Part shown: positions 37,195 through 46,485 of the stretch, one piece after another | How the letters are laid out: every line of letters begins with the position of its first letter | Position numbering within the stretch: the first letter of the stretch is position 1 | Assembly: GCA_963752815.1 (NCBI GenBank) | Contig: CAVVZI010000006.1 | Coordinates: forward strand, 558,001 to 622,000 | DNA from: Sva-07 sp963752815 | GTDB lineage: Bacteria > Actinomycetota > Acidimicrobiia > Acidimicrobiales > Ilumatobacteraceae | Direction of reading: 5' to 3' | DNA length: 64,000 bases | Made by a program: the position numbers and the translations under genes | Notes under the pieces: model-generated | Database searches by the model: none | What the model saw: only the letters and a program-made list of their open reading frames with translations | Told to the model about the DNA's origin: nothing

Positions 37195-37947
37195 GACTGC
37201 CCCCTCCGCAGGCGTGACCGCGTGGACCAGGTACTCCACATTGCCGTCGGCGCCACGGATCGGCGATTCGGTCCATCCCACGACATCGCAGCCCGCCTCG
37301 ACGAGCGCCGCCGCGACCTCGTCACGAACGCGATCTCGCACCTCCGGATCGGTGATCACACCCTTGCCCTTGCTGACCTCCGCCCGGCCGGCTTCGAACT
37401 GTGGCTTGACGAGCAGCACCATCGGTCGCCCAGGTTGGCACAGCGCCACCAGCGAGGGGATCACCACCCGCAACGAGATGAACGACAGGTCGCCCACCAC
37501 GATGTCCACCCGCCCCCCGATCTGCTCAGCGGTGGCATGACGGACGTTGCAGCGTTCGAGATTCGTGACGCGAGGATCGGCACGCAGCCGTTCGTGCAGT
37601 TGCCCGTGCCCGACGTCGAGTGCGACCACGTGGCTCGCGCCGCGCTGGAGGAGACAGTCGGTGAACCCGCCGGTCGAGGCGCCGGCGTCGAGGGCGCGCA
37701 GTCCGCGCACGTCGAGGGCGAACACCGACAGCGCGTGCTCGAGCTTCTCGGCGCCCCGCCCGACGAACCGTGCCGGCGGGCCGTCGATCAGCACCGCATC
37801 GGCCGGTGACACCTGACGAGATGCCTTGTCGGCCACCGAGCCGTTGACGAGCACCCGGTGCTCGCCGATCAGGACCTGCGCTTCGGTGCGGCTGCCGACC
37901 AGCTGGCGGCGGACCAACTCGGCGTCGAGCCGTCGCCGTGGTGCCAT
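37191..37947 (-). CDS. tlyA: TlyA-type 2'-O-methyltransferase (S4 plus FtsJ-like), probable frame error at the end
   Basis: About 251 residues. An S4 RNA-binding domain (RRRLDAELVRRQLVGSRTEA) is followed by a Rossmann methyltransferase (ALDAGASTGGFTDCLLQRGA, VVGDLSFISLR, LVKPQFEAGR). TlyA methylates cytidines in 16S and 23S rRNA and loss gives capreomycin resistance in mycobacteria. The conserved order tlyA-nadK-recN matches Rv1694-Rv1696. As given, the frame runs straight into nadK; five C at 37200-37204 instead of four would remove the stop that otherwise makes a GTGA overlap. A true fusion is the alternative. Confidence 0.9.
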
Positions 37948-37953
37948 TCGACC

Positions 37954-38511
37954 TCAGGATCCGGCGGCGCCGGATGCCTTCTTCGCCGTGCTCTTCTTGG
38001 CGGCAGTCTTCTTGGCGGCGCGCTTCTTGGCTGGTGCCTTCTTGGCAGCGGCCTTCTTCGCCGGAGCCTTCTTCGCCGCGGCCTTCTTCGCCGGAGCTTT
38101 CTTGGCCGCGGCCTTCTTCGCCGGGGCCTTCTTGGCTGCGCTCGTCTTCGCCGCGGCCTTCTTCGCCGGAGAACGCGTGACCCTCGTCGCCGACGCCTTC
38201 ACGACGACCCCCGCCGCCGGCACCCGCGCAGAGAGCGACTCGGTCAGCGCCTCGAACCGCTTCTCGAGTTCGTCGAAGCGCTCGGACATGATCGCCACCT
38301 GCTTCGCGACCTCGCGCTGCACGTTGGCGGTGATGCGCTCGGACGTCTCGCGACCGCGATCGACCAACTCCTGCACGATTCGTTCCGCATCGCGTCGTTG
38401 GACCTCGCCCTTGTCGACCAACTGTTTGACGAAGGCATCGGCCCTTTCGCGCGTGACCTCGGTGAACTCGACGCCGGCGTCGATCAGCTGCTGGATAGTT
38501 GGAATCTCCAT
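37954..38511 (-). CDS. Phasin-like protein with histone H1-like AKKA-repeat tail
   Basis: A 185-residue protein. Residues 1-100 are helical and charged (IQQLIDAGVEFTEVTRERAD, QVAIMSERFDELEKRF), the pattern of phasin/PhaF-type coiled coils. Residues about 110-180 are a lysine/alanine/proline-rich tail made of repeats such as AAAKKAPAKK, with matching DNA repeats at about 38020-38170. Similar tails in PhaF and bacterial H1-like proteins bind DNA. Inferred roles are nucleoid binding or granule segregation. No PHA synthase is in the window. It sits 6 bases upstream of tlyA on the same strand. Confidence 0.8.
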   Translation of the reverse strand: MEIPTIQQLIDAGVEFTEVTRERADAFVKQLVDKGEVQRRDAERIVQELVDRGRETSERITANVQREVAKQVAIMSERFDELEKRFEALTESLSARVPAAGVVVKASATRVTRSPAKKAAAKTSAAKKAPAKKAAAKKAPAKKAAAKKAPAKKAAAKKAPAKKRAAKKTAAKKSTAKKASGAAGS

Positions 38512-38520
38512 CGCCGCATG

Positions 38521-39345
38521 CTAGTCGTCGCCGCGAAGCACGGCGCTCGACACGGCCTGCAGGTCGGCGACGTCGAGAGCGTCGGGCGGCAGGCCCTCGA
38601 CCTTGGCCCCCGGGAGCGTCGAGCCACTGCGCACCAGGGCGAAGCGGCAGCCCAGCTCGATCGCGAAGCTGCCGTCGGTGTCCATCCGGTCGCCCACCAT
38701 CATCACGGTCGCGGGATCGTACGGCGTGGTGGGAGTGCCGAGCACGGTGGCGATCAGCGATGCCATCGGCCGGTACGGCTTACCCGCGATGACCGGTTCG
38801 ACCAACCCTGCCGTCGCGATGGCGGCGAGGATCGATCCGCCGCCCGGGTCGAGCCCGTCCGGCGTGGGGTAGGTGGGGTCCGAGTTCGTACCGATCAGCC
38901 GCGCGCCGACATGGACTGCAGCCGCCGCACTGCGCAGCCGCGCATAGTCGAAGTCGCGGTGCAGGCCGGTCACCACGGCGTCGAACGGCGCCGCCTCGAT
39001 CGTCGACCGGTCGAGCGTGCCGTCGTTCACGACGACCTCGACGCCGCGGGCCTGCAACGCCTCGACCACCCCCGGCCCGCCGGCGACGAGCACCCGCTCG
39101 CCGGGCTCGACGAGCAGCGCCGCGGCCATCGCCGAGGACACGACCGACCCGGTCGCGTCGACGCCGATCGCGGCGAGTGCCGCCTCCTGGGTCGCGATCG
39201 TGGCGGCCGAATTGTTGGTGACGAACAGCACCCGCCGGCCAGCGGCCTGGAGTGCGGCGATCGCCTCGGTCGAGCCGTCGATCGGGCGATGGGCCAGCCA
39301 CACGACGCCGTCGAGGTCGCACAGGACGGTGGAGATCATCGCCAC
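38521..39345 (-). CDS. HAD-IIA phosphatase (NagD-like)
   Basis: A 274-residue HAD phosphatase. Motif I is STVLCDLDGVVWLAHRPIDG, motif II VLFVTNNSAAT, and motif IV ATVMMVGDRMDTDGSFAIELG. The C2 cap between them (about residues 80-190) is the NagD/p-nitrophenyl phosphatase type. In M. tuberculosis the relative Rv1692 (glycerol phosphate phosphatase) also sits next to tlyA, so glycerol-3-phosphate is a plausible substrate, by synteny only. ATG 39345. Confidence 0.88.
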   Translation of the reverse strand: MAMISTVLCDLDGVVWLAHRPIDGSTEAIAALQAAGRRVLFVTNNSAATIATQEAALAAIGVDATGSVVSSAMAAALLVEPGERVLVAGGPGVVEALQARGVEVVVNDGTLDRSTIEAAPFDAVVTGLHRDFDYARLRSAAAAVHVGARLIGTNSDPTYPTPDGLDPGGGSILAAIATAGLVEPVIAGKPYRPMASLIATVLGTPTTPYDPATVMMVGDRMDTDGSFAIELGCRFALVRSGSTLPGAKVEGLPPDALDVADLQAVSSAVLRGDD

Positions 39346-39389
39346 GTGATCGTTGCAGTTCGCGGCGCCCGGGATGGCATTGTGGGGCC

Positions 39390-40574
39390 GTGCCCAGGTT
39401 CACTCCGTTCGCCGCCCTCCGCTATCGGGATCGGAACATCGACGATCTCATCGCACCGCCGTACGACGTGTTGTCCGACGCCGACCTCGACGAACTCGGG
39501 GCACGGAGCGTCCACAACATCACCCACGTCGACGTGCCTCGGGAATCCGACGGGCCCGATCGGTACGAGCGGGCCGCCGACACGCTGCGGACCTGGATCG
39601 ATGACTCGGTACTCGTCGCCGACGACTCCCCGACCTACACGATCTACCGGATGCGGTTCACCGACGTCACCGGCACGGACCGTGACATCGTCGGGGTGCT
39701 CGGCGGACTCGAAGTCGTGGACGAGGGGGCCGGCGGTGTCCTGCCCCACGAGCGCGTCACTCCGAAGGCCTCGACCGACCGGCTCGATCTGACGCGTTCG
39801 ACCGGCGCCAACCTCTCCCCCGTGTGGGGCCTGTCGCTGGCGGCCGGACTCACCGAGTTGCTCGCCGAACCGGCCGAGCCGATCGCCTCGGTCACGGTCG
39901 ACGGCGTGGAGCACATCGTCGAACGGGTGACCGACCCGGACCGGATCCGAGCGATCGGCGCCCTCCTCGCGGCCGACGACGTGCTGATCGCCGACGGCCA
40001 CCATCGCTACGGGATCAGCCGGACCTACCGTGACGAACGTCGTGAGGCGACCGGCGCGGAGGCAGGAGCCGCGGAGGAGACACTCGCCTTCGTCAGCGAA
40101 CTCGTGGCCGATCAGCTGAGCGTCGAGGCGATCCACCGGCTCTACCACGACACCACGTGGGACGAACTGGTCGAGGCACTCGACCGGTACTTCGACCGCC
40201 GCGACGCCGGGGAGATCTCGCCCACCACGCTCGCCACGATGGACCGCGACGGTGTGCTGTGCCTGGTCGGCCCGAACGGTGAGGGGCAGTGGCTGGCGCC
40301 GCGTGCGGGAGCGTTCGACGGTGTGCGCGCGCTCGACGGGTTGTGGTTGGAGACGGCGTTGGCCGATCTGTCGCATCGTGTCTCGTACCAACACGGCGTC
40401 GATCTGGTGGTCGATGCGGTACGGGCAGGCGATGCCGTCGCCGCCGTCCTCATCCGGCCCGTCAGCGTCGCCGAGATCGAACGCACCGCGCGCGAAGGGC
40501 TCCTGATGCCTCCGAAGTCGACGTTCTTCACACCCAAGCTGCGCACGGGTCTGGTGATCCGCTCGGTCGTTTGA
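39390..40574 (+). CDS. DUF1015 family protein
   Basis: A 394-residue cytoplasmic protein of the DUF1015 (SerC-associated) family. Family landmarks are FAALRYRDRNIDDLIAPPYDV at the start, LPHERVTPKASTDRLDL, and VLIADGHHRYGISRTYRDER. The end VAREGLLMPPKST-like segment (AREGLLMPPKSTFFTPKL) is very conserved. Biochemical function is not established. GTG 39390 matches the family start. Its stop touches the stop of the converging lipase-like gene with no gap. Confidence 0.9.
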   Translation: MPRFTPFAALRYRDRNIDDLIAPPYDVLSDADLDELGARSVHNITHVDVPRESDGPDRYERAADTLRTWIDDSVLVADDSPTYTIYRMRFTDVTGTDRDIVGVLGGLEVVDEGAGGVLPHERVTPKASTDRLDLTRSTGANLSPVWGLSLAAGLTELLAEPAEPIASVTVDGVEHIVERVTDPDRIRAIGALLAADDVLIADGHHRYGISRTYRDERREATGAEAGAAEETLAFVSELVADQLSVEAIHRLYHDTTWDELVEALDRYFDRRDAGEISPTTLATMDRDGVLCLVGPNGEGQWLAPRAGAFDGVRALDGLWLETALADLSHRVSYQHGVDLVVDAVRAGDAVAAVLIRPVSVAEIERTAREGLLMPPKSTFFTPKLRTGLVIRSVV

Positions 40575-41306
40575 TCAGCTGACGCGAGCGCCGAGCGTCG
40601 ACGCGACGATGCACCACACATCGGGGTCGATACCCAGCCCGAGGTGACTGCTGGTGACCTCGATGTTCACCGTGTTCGGGTCGGGGTCGACGCACGCCTT
40701 CCAGTGCACCACGCCGTCGCTGCGGCTGTAGATCGCCGTCACCGGCCGCAGGATCCGAGTGCTGTTGCGGGCCAGTACCCGCTCTTCGATCCCGGGCAGG
40801 AGATCGGTTCGGCCCGCCATCGACGTGGTGGTGTGACGCGGCCCCCACAGCGGTGTCCCGAACGTGATGACCCGGGCGACGATGTCGGGGCGGACCCTCG
40901 TCACCTCCCGAGCGATCACGCCGCCGAGACTCCATCCGACGAGAGCGATCGGCTCACCCCGTTCGGCGCACCACGACGCGACCCGCTCGATCGTCTGCGG
41001 CAACTGTGTCGGCAGATCGCCCGAGTTGACCCCCAGCCCCCACCCGCGGCACTCGTATCCGAGACCGCCGAGGTAGGCGCGCAGCGGGATCGTGGACGCG
41101 TCGTTCGCGGTGAAGCCGGGAATCACCATCACCGGCCGACCACCACCGCGCGGTTGGCGGGCGACCGAACCGGCCTTGGCCATCATGCGCCATGGCTCGC
41201 GCAGTGCCTTCACCTCGCGCCAGCGGTCGGCGGGGTTGGGAATCGGGAGGTCGGGGATGCGCTCGCTCAGGGGGTCAGTCTCCCAGCGAATCGACGGCTC
41301 GCGCAA
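40575..41306 (-). CDS. Alpha/beta hydrolase, lipase-like
   Basis: A 243-residue protein with an alpha/beta-hydrolase nucleophile elbow (ALVGWSLGGVIARE, GWSLG), an oxyanion strand near PVMVIPGFTAND, and a C-terminal HLGLGI segment that probably contains the catalytic His. It resembles esterase or PGAP1/lipase-like proteins with no clear signal peptide. The start TTG 41306 overlaps the end of the SSB-like gene by 32 bases and is uncertain; an internal GTG is possible. No substrate can be named. Confidence 0.75.
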   Translation of the reverse strand: MREPSIRWETDPLSERIPDLPIPNPADRWREVKALREPWRMMAKAGSVARQPRGGGRPVMVIPGFTANDASTIPLRAYLGGLGYECRGWGLGVNSGDLPTQLPQTIERVASWCAERGEPIALVGWSLGGVIAREVTRVRPDIVARVITFGTPLWGPRHTTTSMAGRTDLLPGIEERVLARNSTRILRPVTAIYSRSDGVVHWKACVDPDPNTVNIEVTSSHLGLGIDPDVWCIVASTLGARVS

Positions 41307-41640
41307 TCGCCGAACGGACCGACCGGGTGCGCCGTCGTGGCACGACGACTTCGGCGACCACCTCGGTTCGGCTCTGGGTCGCGCCGCCGGCGCGGAAGAA
41401 CCGGCGGCACACGGCGCCGATCACCACGAGGCCCTCGCCCACCTCGAGCGACGCGCGGTCGGCCGGTGGCGGATCGATCCACGAGACCGGCACGGTCGCC
41501 ACCGCCCCGTCGCCTTCTCCACCCAGCGTGGTCCGCACGTCGAACTGCACCGCCACCGCGCCGGTGGGCAACGTACGTTCCTGTGGCTCCGCGGTGAGCA
41601 CCCCGCGCAGTACGACGAGATTCTGACGTGACGTTTCCAT
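41275..41640 (-). CDS. Short SSB-like OB-fold protein
   Basis: A 121-residue OB-fold protein resembling the core of single-stranded DNA-binding protein: NLVVLRGVLTAEPQERTLPTG, VAVQFDVRTTL, LVVIGAVCRRFFRAGG. It lacks the Gly/Pro-rich linker and the acidic DDDIPF-like tail of housekeeping SSB, and it is shorter. It is therefore likely a second, specialised SSB paralogue. ATG 41640 diverges from the kinase-like gene across 70 bases. It overlaps the start of the lipase-like gene. Confidence 0.75.
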   Translation of the reverse strand: METSRQNLVVLRGVLTAEPQERTLPTGAVAVQFDVRTTLGGEGDGAVATVPVSWIDPPPADRASLEVGEGLVVIGAVCRRFFRAGGATQSRTEVVAEVVVPRRRTRSVRSAIARAVDSLGD

Positions 41641-41710
41641 GTTGTTCTCCCTGGTCGTTGCTGACTTGTTGCGTCGGGAGAGTCGGTGTGCTCGACCATA
41701 CGCTGCGGGT

Positions 41711-42376
41711 GTGACAGCCGATCTCGCCCGCCAGCTGATCGAGCGGATCGACACGTTGCGCACGCTGCGAGCGGCGCCGTACATCGTGGCGATCGACGGT
41801 CGCAGCGGTGCCGGGAAGTCGACGCTCGCCGCGTCGGTGGCGCGGACGCTGGACCCGCCGCCGCCCGCGGAGCCGACCGTCACGGTGATCGAAGGTGACG
41901 AGTTCTACGCGGGAGGAACGGCCCGACGCTGGGACGCTCGAACACCGACCGAACGAGCGAGTCAGGTCATCGACTGGCGTCGGCAACGCGAGGTGCTCGA
42001 GGCGTTGCGGACGCAGGGGCACGCCGAGTGGCACGCCTTCGATTGGGACGCCGACGATTGGGACGCCGACATCGTGCCGTTCCGCAGCGAGCCGACCCGC
42101 TGCACGGCCTCACCGGTGGTGCTGTTGGAGGGCGCCTACAGCGCACGCCCCGAGCTGCACGACCTCCTCGATCTGCTGGTGCTGCTCGACACCCCGACCG
42201 ACGTGCGACTCGAACGGCTGCTCGAGCGGGAGGGTGAGTCGTATCGCTCGGACTGGTTGGGGCGATGGTCGGCCGCCGAGGACCACTACTTCGGCACGGT
42301 GATGCCGCGCTCGCGATTCGACCTCGTGCTGCCGGGCGCGACCCTCGACGGCGAGGCGGTTACGTTCGTGTCATGA
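41711..42376 (+). CDS. P-loop kinase, uridine kinase-like
   Basis: A 221-residue protein with a nucleoside/uridine-kinase-like P-loop (YIVAIDGRSGAGKSTLAASV), an acidic strand at VIEGDEFYAGG and a later VVLLEGAYSARPEL (Walker B position). The sequence DWDADDWDADI holds a direct repeat. The exact phosphate acceptor is not evident; such proteins are often annotated uridine kinase by the P-loop alone. GTG 41711 is the start. Its stop overlaps the start of the next gene by ATGA. Confidence 0.78.
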   Translation: MTADLARQLIERIDTLRTLRAAPYIVAIDGRSGAGKSTLAASVARTLDPPPPAEPTVTVIEGDEFYAGGTARRWDARTPTERASQVIDWRRQREVLEALRTQGHAEWHAFDWDADDWDADIVPFRSEPTRCTASPVVLLEGAYSARPELHDLLDLLVLLDTPTDVRLERLLEREGESYRSDWLGRWSAAEDHYFGTVMPRSRFDLVLPGATLDGEAVTFVS

Positions 42377-43359
42377 CCGACCGACCGCTTCGCTGGGGTA
42401 TCGCTTCGACCGGTGGGATCGCGGCGAGCATGACCCAGGCACTGCAGACGCTCGACGGGCCGACCGGCGCCGAGGTCGTGGCCGTGGGCTCGCGGTCCCC
42501 GGACTCGGCCGAGGAGTTCGCGGCACGGTTCGACATTCCGCACGCCCACGGCTCCTACGCCGACCTGTACGCCGATCCGGACGTCGAGATCGTCTACGTC
42601 GCCTCCCCCCACAGCCATCACCACGAGATGACGATCGACGCGCTCCGAGCGGGCAAGCACGTGCTGTGCGAGAAGGCGTTCGCGCTCAACGCAGCACAGT
42701 CGAGGGAGATGGCTGCGGTCGCCCGTGAGCACGATCGCTTCCTGATGGAGGCGATGTGGACGTGGTTCATGCCGGCCGTCATCGACCTGAAGCGGCGTAT
42801 CGAAGCCGGCGAGATCGGCGACATCGTGGTGATCGAGGCCGACTTCGGCCTCACGGTGCTCGACGAGGACGGCCGGCACCGCCGCCCAGATCTCGCCGGC
42901 GGAGCTCTCCTCGACCTCGGGATCTATCCCATCGCCTTCGCCCGATACTTCGCCGGTGATCCCGTCGAGGTCAGGGCGCTGGGCAAGCTCGCTCCGTCGG
43001 GAGTCGACGCCACGCTCGGCGGTGTCGTCTCGTTCGAGAGCGGTGCGTTCGGCGTGTTCTACACAACCCTCGACGCCACCACGACGCTCGGCGCGACGAT
43101 CATCGGCACCAATGGCCAGATCACCGTCGATCCACCGTTCTGGTTCCCGTCGAGCTACACGATCCGCGTCAACGGTCAGCAGCCCGAGAACGTCGTCATC
43201 CCCAATCAGGGCCTCGCCCACGAGGCGGCACACGCCATGGAACGCATCCGTGGCGGCTTCCTCGAGAGTGATGTGATCCCGCTCGACGTGACCATCTCGA
43301 CGATGGAGATCCTCGACGAGATCCGCAAGCAGGTCGGCGTGGTCTACCCCGGCGAGTAG
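42373..43359 (+). CDS. Gfo/Idh/MocA-family oxidoreductase
   Basis: A 328-residue NAD(P)-dependent sugar or cyclitol dehydrogenase. The N-terminal Rossmann domain begins WGIASTGGIAASMTQAL, with VAVGSRSPDSAEEFA, and the EKP-type motif is LCEKAFALNAAQ. The EKP proline is Ala here (CEKAF). The C-terminal domain includes GGALLDLGIYPIAFAR, with the Asp and Tyr of the common D-x-G-x-Y/H site. The substrate is unknown. ATG 42373 overlaps the kinase stop. Confidence 0.88.
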   Translation: MTDRPLRWGIASTGGIAASMTQALQTLDGPTGAEVVAVGSRSPDSAEEFAARFDIPHAHGSYADLYADPDVEIVYVASPHSHHHEMTIDALRAGKHVLCEKAFALNAAQSREMAAVAREHDRFLMEAMWTWFMPAVIDLKRRIEAGEIGDIVVIEADFGLTVLDEDGRHRRPDLAGGALLDLGIYPIAFARYFAGDPVEVRALGKLAPSGVDATLGGVVSFESGAFGVFYTTLDATTTLGATIIGTNGQITVDPPFWFPSSYTIRVNGQQPENVVIPNQGLAHEAAHAMERIRGGFLESDVIPLDVTISTMEILDEIRKQVGVVYPGE

Positions 43360-45141
43360 TCAGGTCGCGGGCGGGAGGATCTTCAGGCCGAGTTCGGCCA
43401 TCGCCTTCGGATCGCCGGGGATCGGCGAGTTCGTCATCGGGTCGGTACCGGACTGCGTCTTCGGGAAGGCGATCACCTCGCGGATGTTCTCCTCGCCGGC
43501 CAGGATCGCCACGAGGCGGTCCAGCCCGAACGCGAACCCACCGTGCGGCGGCGCCCCGTAGTTGAACGGGTTGAGGAAGAAACCGAACTTCCGATCGGAC
43601 TCCTCCTGCGTGATGCCGAGCGCGCTGAACACGCGCTGCTGCAGCTCGGGCTCGTGGATCCGGATCGAACCCGAACCGAGCTCCCAGCCGTTGAGCACGA
43701 GGTCGTACGCGATCGAACGCACCGCCAGCGGATCGGTCTCGATCTTGTCGACGTCGTCGGGATGCGGGCGGGTGAACGGGTGATGGCCCGGCTTCGGTCG
43801 TCCTGACTCCTTGTCGACACCGACGAACAACGGGAACTCGACGACCCACACGTAGCGGTACGGACCCTCGTGCACCGGCGGGCGGCCGAGGTCGTTGCGC
43901 AGCGTGCCCAGCACGTCGCACGTCGTCGCCCACTCGTCGGCGACGATCAGGATCAGGTCGCCGGTCTCGGCGCCCGTCGCGGTGCGCACGGCGGAGGCTT
44001 CCGTGTCCGACAGGAACTTGGCGACCGGTGAGTCGAAGCCGGCGGCGCCTTCGCCGTCGGTGACCTTCAGCCACACGAGCCCCTTCGCCCCGATCCCCTT
44101 GGCGCGGTCGGTCAGCTTGTCGAGCTGGTTCCGGCCGTACTCCGCGGCCCCGCCGGGGACGCGGATGGCCTTGATCGACGCGACGCCGGCGAACGCCTTG
44201 AACTCCGTCGATGCGAAGATCTCGGTCAGCTCGACGAGCTCGAGGCCGAAGCGCAGGTCTGGCTTGTCGACGCCGTAGCGGTCCATCGCCTCGTGCCACG
44301 TGATGCGTTCGATCGGCTGTGGCCGCTCTCCCGTCGCCGCTTCGGCGGCGGCGAGGACGGCCTCGCTCACGGCGTCGAGCACGTCGTCCTGGTCGACGAA
44401 GCTCATCTCCATGTCGAGCTGCATGAACTCGTACTGCCGGTCGGCACGCAGGTCCTCGTCGCGCAGGCAGCGGGCCATCTGGTAGTAGCGATCGACGCCG
44501 GCCACCATCAACAGCTGCTTGAACAGCTGCGGCGACTGGGGCAGCGCGTAGAACGAGCCGGGCTCCTTGCGCGACGGCACGAGGAACTCGCGGGCACCTT
44601 CGGGCGTGGACGGCACGAGCATCGGCGTCTCGACCTCGACGAAGCCCTGGGCGTCCATGGCATTGCGGACCGCGGCGTTGATCGCCGAGCGGACCCGCAG
44701 GTTCTTCTGCATGCGCTCACGGCGCAGGTCGAGGTAGCGGTGCTGGAGGCGGACGTTCTCGTCGACGTCGTCGGCGCGGGCGTCGATCGGGAAGGGCGGC
44801 GGGTCGGCTTTGCGGAGCACCTCGACGACGCAGTCACCGATCTCGATCTCACCCGTCGGGAGCCCGGTGTTGACGGTGCCCTCCGGACGCTGGCGCACGA
44901 CGCCGGTGATCCGCACGACGTATTCGCTGCGCACGTCGACGTCGTTGTCGACGACGCACTGCACGATGCCCGAGTAGTCGCGCAGGTCGACGAAGGCGAG
45001 ATGCTCACCGTGTTCCCGACGACGGCCCACCCAACCGCAGACGCTGACGGTCTGTCCGATGTGCGACGGGCGCAGATTGCCGCACAGGTCGGTCCGCATC
45101 GAGGTGGGTTGCGGTGTGGCCGGATCGTTGGTGGTCGTCAT
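43360..45141 (-). CDS. aspS: Aspartyl-tRNA synthetase
   Basis: A 593-residue class IIb synthetase with the bacterial GAD insertion. The N-terminal OB domain (VSVCGWVGRRREHGEHLAFVD) binds the anticodon; motif 2 lies around RYYQMARCLRDEDLRADRQ; the C-terminal motif 3 is GFAFGLDRLVAILAG. Whether it also charges tRNA-Asn was not determined. ATG 45141 overlaps the hisS stop (ATGA), so hisS-aspS are coupled, as in many Actinobacteria. It converges without gap on the oxidoreductase gene. Confidence 0.97.
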   Translation of the reverse strand: MTTTNDPATPQPTSMRTDLCGNLRPSHIGQTVSVCGWVGRRREHGEHLAFVDLRDYSGIVQCVVDNDVDVRSEYVVRITGVVRQRPEGTVNTGLPTGEIEIGDCVVEVLRKADPPPFPIDARADDVDENVRLQHRYLDLRRERMQKNLRVRSAINAAVRNAMDAQGFVEVETPMLVPSTPEGAREFLVPSRKEPGSFYALPQSPQLFKQLLMVAGVDRYYQMARCLRDEDLRADRQYEFMQLDMEMSFVDQDDVLDAVSEAVLAAAEAATGERPQPIERITWHEAMDRYGVDKPDLRFGLELVELTEIFASTEFKAFAGVASIKAIRVPGGAAEYGRNQLDKLTDRAKGIGAKGLVWLKVTDGEGAAGFDSPVAKFLSDTEASAVRTATGAETGDLILIVADEWATTCDVLGTLRNDLGRPPVHEGPYRYVWVVEFPLFVGVDKESGRPKPGHHPFTRPHPDDVDKIETDPLAVRSIAYDLVLNGWELGSGSIRIHEPELQQRVFSALGITQEESDRKFGFFLNPFNYGAPPHGGFAFGLDRLVAILAGEENIREVIAFPKTQSGTDPMTNSPIPGDPKAMAELGLKILPPAT

Positions 45142-46403
45142 GAGTCGGTTCCTGTTGGGTGGGATGTCAGATGATCGACCAGGTCGTCCCGCTCGATGGT
45201 GACCTGGTCAGCGGTGGTGCGCAGCGGCTTCACGACGACGTGGCCGGCGGCGAGCTCGTCGTCGCCGACGATGACGGCGAACGCCGCCCCGCTGCGGTTG
45301 GCGAGCTTCATCTGCGCCTTCATCGAGCGGTTGTCGTAGCCGCGGTCGGCGGTGAGCCCTGCGTTGCGCAGGGCCGCCGTGAGGACTGTCGCCTGTCCTC
45401 CGCCGACCACGTCGACGACGAATGCGTCGAGCGGACGCTCGTCGGCGCCGAACACGCCCTCGTCGTCGCAGGCGAGCAACGTGCGGTCGAGCCCGAGGGC
45501 GAATCCGACGCCCGGCGTGGCCGGACCGCCGAGCGCCTCGACGAGCCCGTCGTACCGCCCGCCGCCGCCGAGTGCGTTCTGGGCCGAGTCGAGCGTGCCG
45601 CCCTGGAACTCGAAGATCGTGCGCCGGTAGTAGTCGAGGCCACGGACCAGCTTCGGTTCGACGGTGAACGGGATGTCGAGCGCCCGCAGACCGCCCAACA
45701 CCGTGTCGAAGTGGGCTGCCGATTCGGCGCCCCGGTAGTCGGCGATCGTCGGCGCTCCGGCGACGACGGCCTGGTCCGGCTCGCGCTTCGAGTCGAGCAC
45801 CCGCAGCGGGTTCCGTTCGAGCGTCGCCCGGCTCTGTTCGGTGAGCGCATCGCCGGCACCGACGAAGTACGTCCGCAGCGCCTCCACGTAGCTCGCCCGC
45901 TCGTCCGGCTCGCCGAGGCTGTTGACGATCAGGCGGACCTGGCGCAGCCCGAGGCGGCGGTAGAAGTCCCACGCCAAGGCGATGACCTCGACGTCGAGCT
46001 GGGCGTCGTCGACGCCGAGGACCTCGATGCCCACCTGGTCGAATTGGCGGTAGCGACCGCGTTGCGGCTTCTCGTACCGGAAGTTCGAGCCGGCGTAGTA
46101 CACCTTCCACGGCACCGTCGGGCGATGCTGAGCGAACGAGCGGCACACGCTCGCCGTCATCTCCGGTCGCAGCGAGATGTGCCGCTCCCCCTTGTCGACG
46201 AAGTCGTACATCTCCTTGCTCACCACGTCGGTCGCGTCACCGATGCGGGTGAAGACCCCGATGTCCTCGAGGAGCGGCGTGATGATCTCGCCGTAGCCGG
46301 CCGCCTCGACGACCTCGGCGAACACCCTGGTGAACCGACGCCAACGCCCGCTCTCGGGCGGCAGGATGTCGCGCATCCCGGGGCTCGTCTGGAACGTCGA
46401 CAC
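45138..46403 (-). CDS. hisS: Histidyl-tRNA synthetase
   Basis: A 421-residue class II synthetase. Motif 1 region: GMRDILPPESGRWRRF; motif 2: FRYEKPQRGRYRQFDQVGIE; histidine-A site LVRGLDYYRRTIFEF; motif 3: GVGFALGLDRTLL. The C-terminal anticodon domain is complete (LKPLRTTADQ near the end). Length is normal. The start is ATG or an equivalent at 46403; it overlaps aspS by 4 bases. Confidence 0.96.
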   Translation of the reverse strand: MSTFQTSPGMRDILPPESGRWRRFTRVFAEVVEAAGYGEIITPLLEDIGVFTRIGDATDVVSKEMYDFVDKGERHISLRPEMTASVCRSFAQHRPTVPWKVYYAGSNFRYEKPQRGRYRQFDQVGIEVLGVDDAQLDVEVIALAWDFYRRLGLRQVRLIVNSLGEPDERASYVEALRTYFVGAGDALTEQSRATLERNPLRVLDSKREPDQAVVAGAPTIADYRGAESAAHFDTVLGGLRALDIPFTVEPKLVRGLDYYRRTIFEFQGGTLDSAQNALGGGGRYDGLVEALGGPATPGVGFALGLDRTLLACDDEGVFGADERPLDAFVVDVVGGGQATVLTAALRNAGLTADRGYDNRSMKAQMKLANRSGAAFAVIVGDDELAAGHVVVKPLRTTADQVTIERDDLVDHLTSHPTGTDS

Positions 46404-46485
46404 GGCCGATCAGGCTATCGGTGGCCGGCACTCCCCCGAGCGGCGGTTCGGTAGGCGGCGGCGACATTGCCGCAAGCGACCGCCG

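Noticed and set aside
38020..38170. Repeats in the phasin-like gene as a repeat element
   Set aside because: They follow the AKKA/PAKK protein repeat and remain in frame; they are coding repeats.
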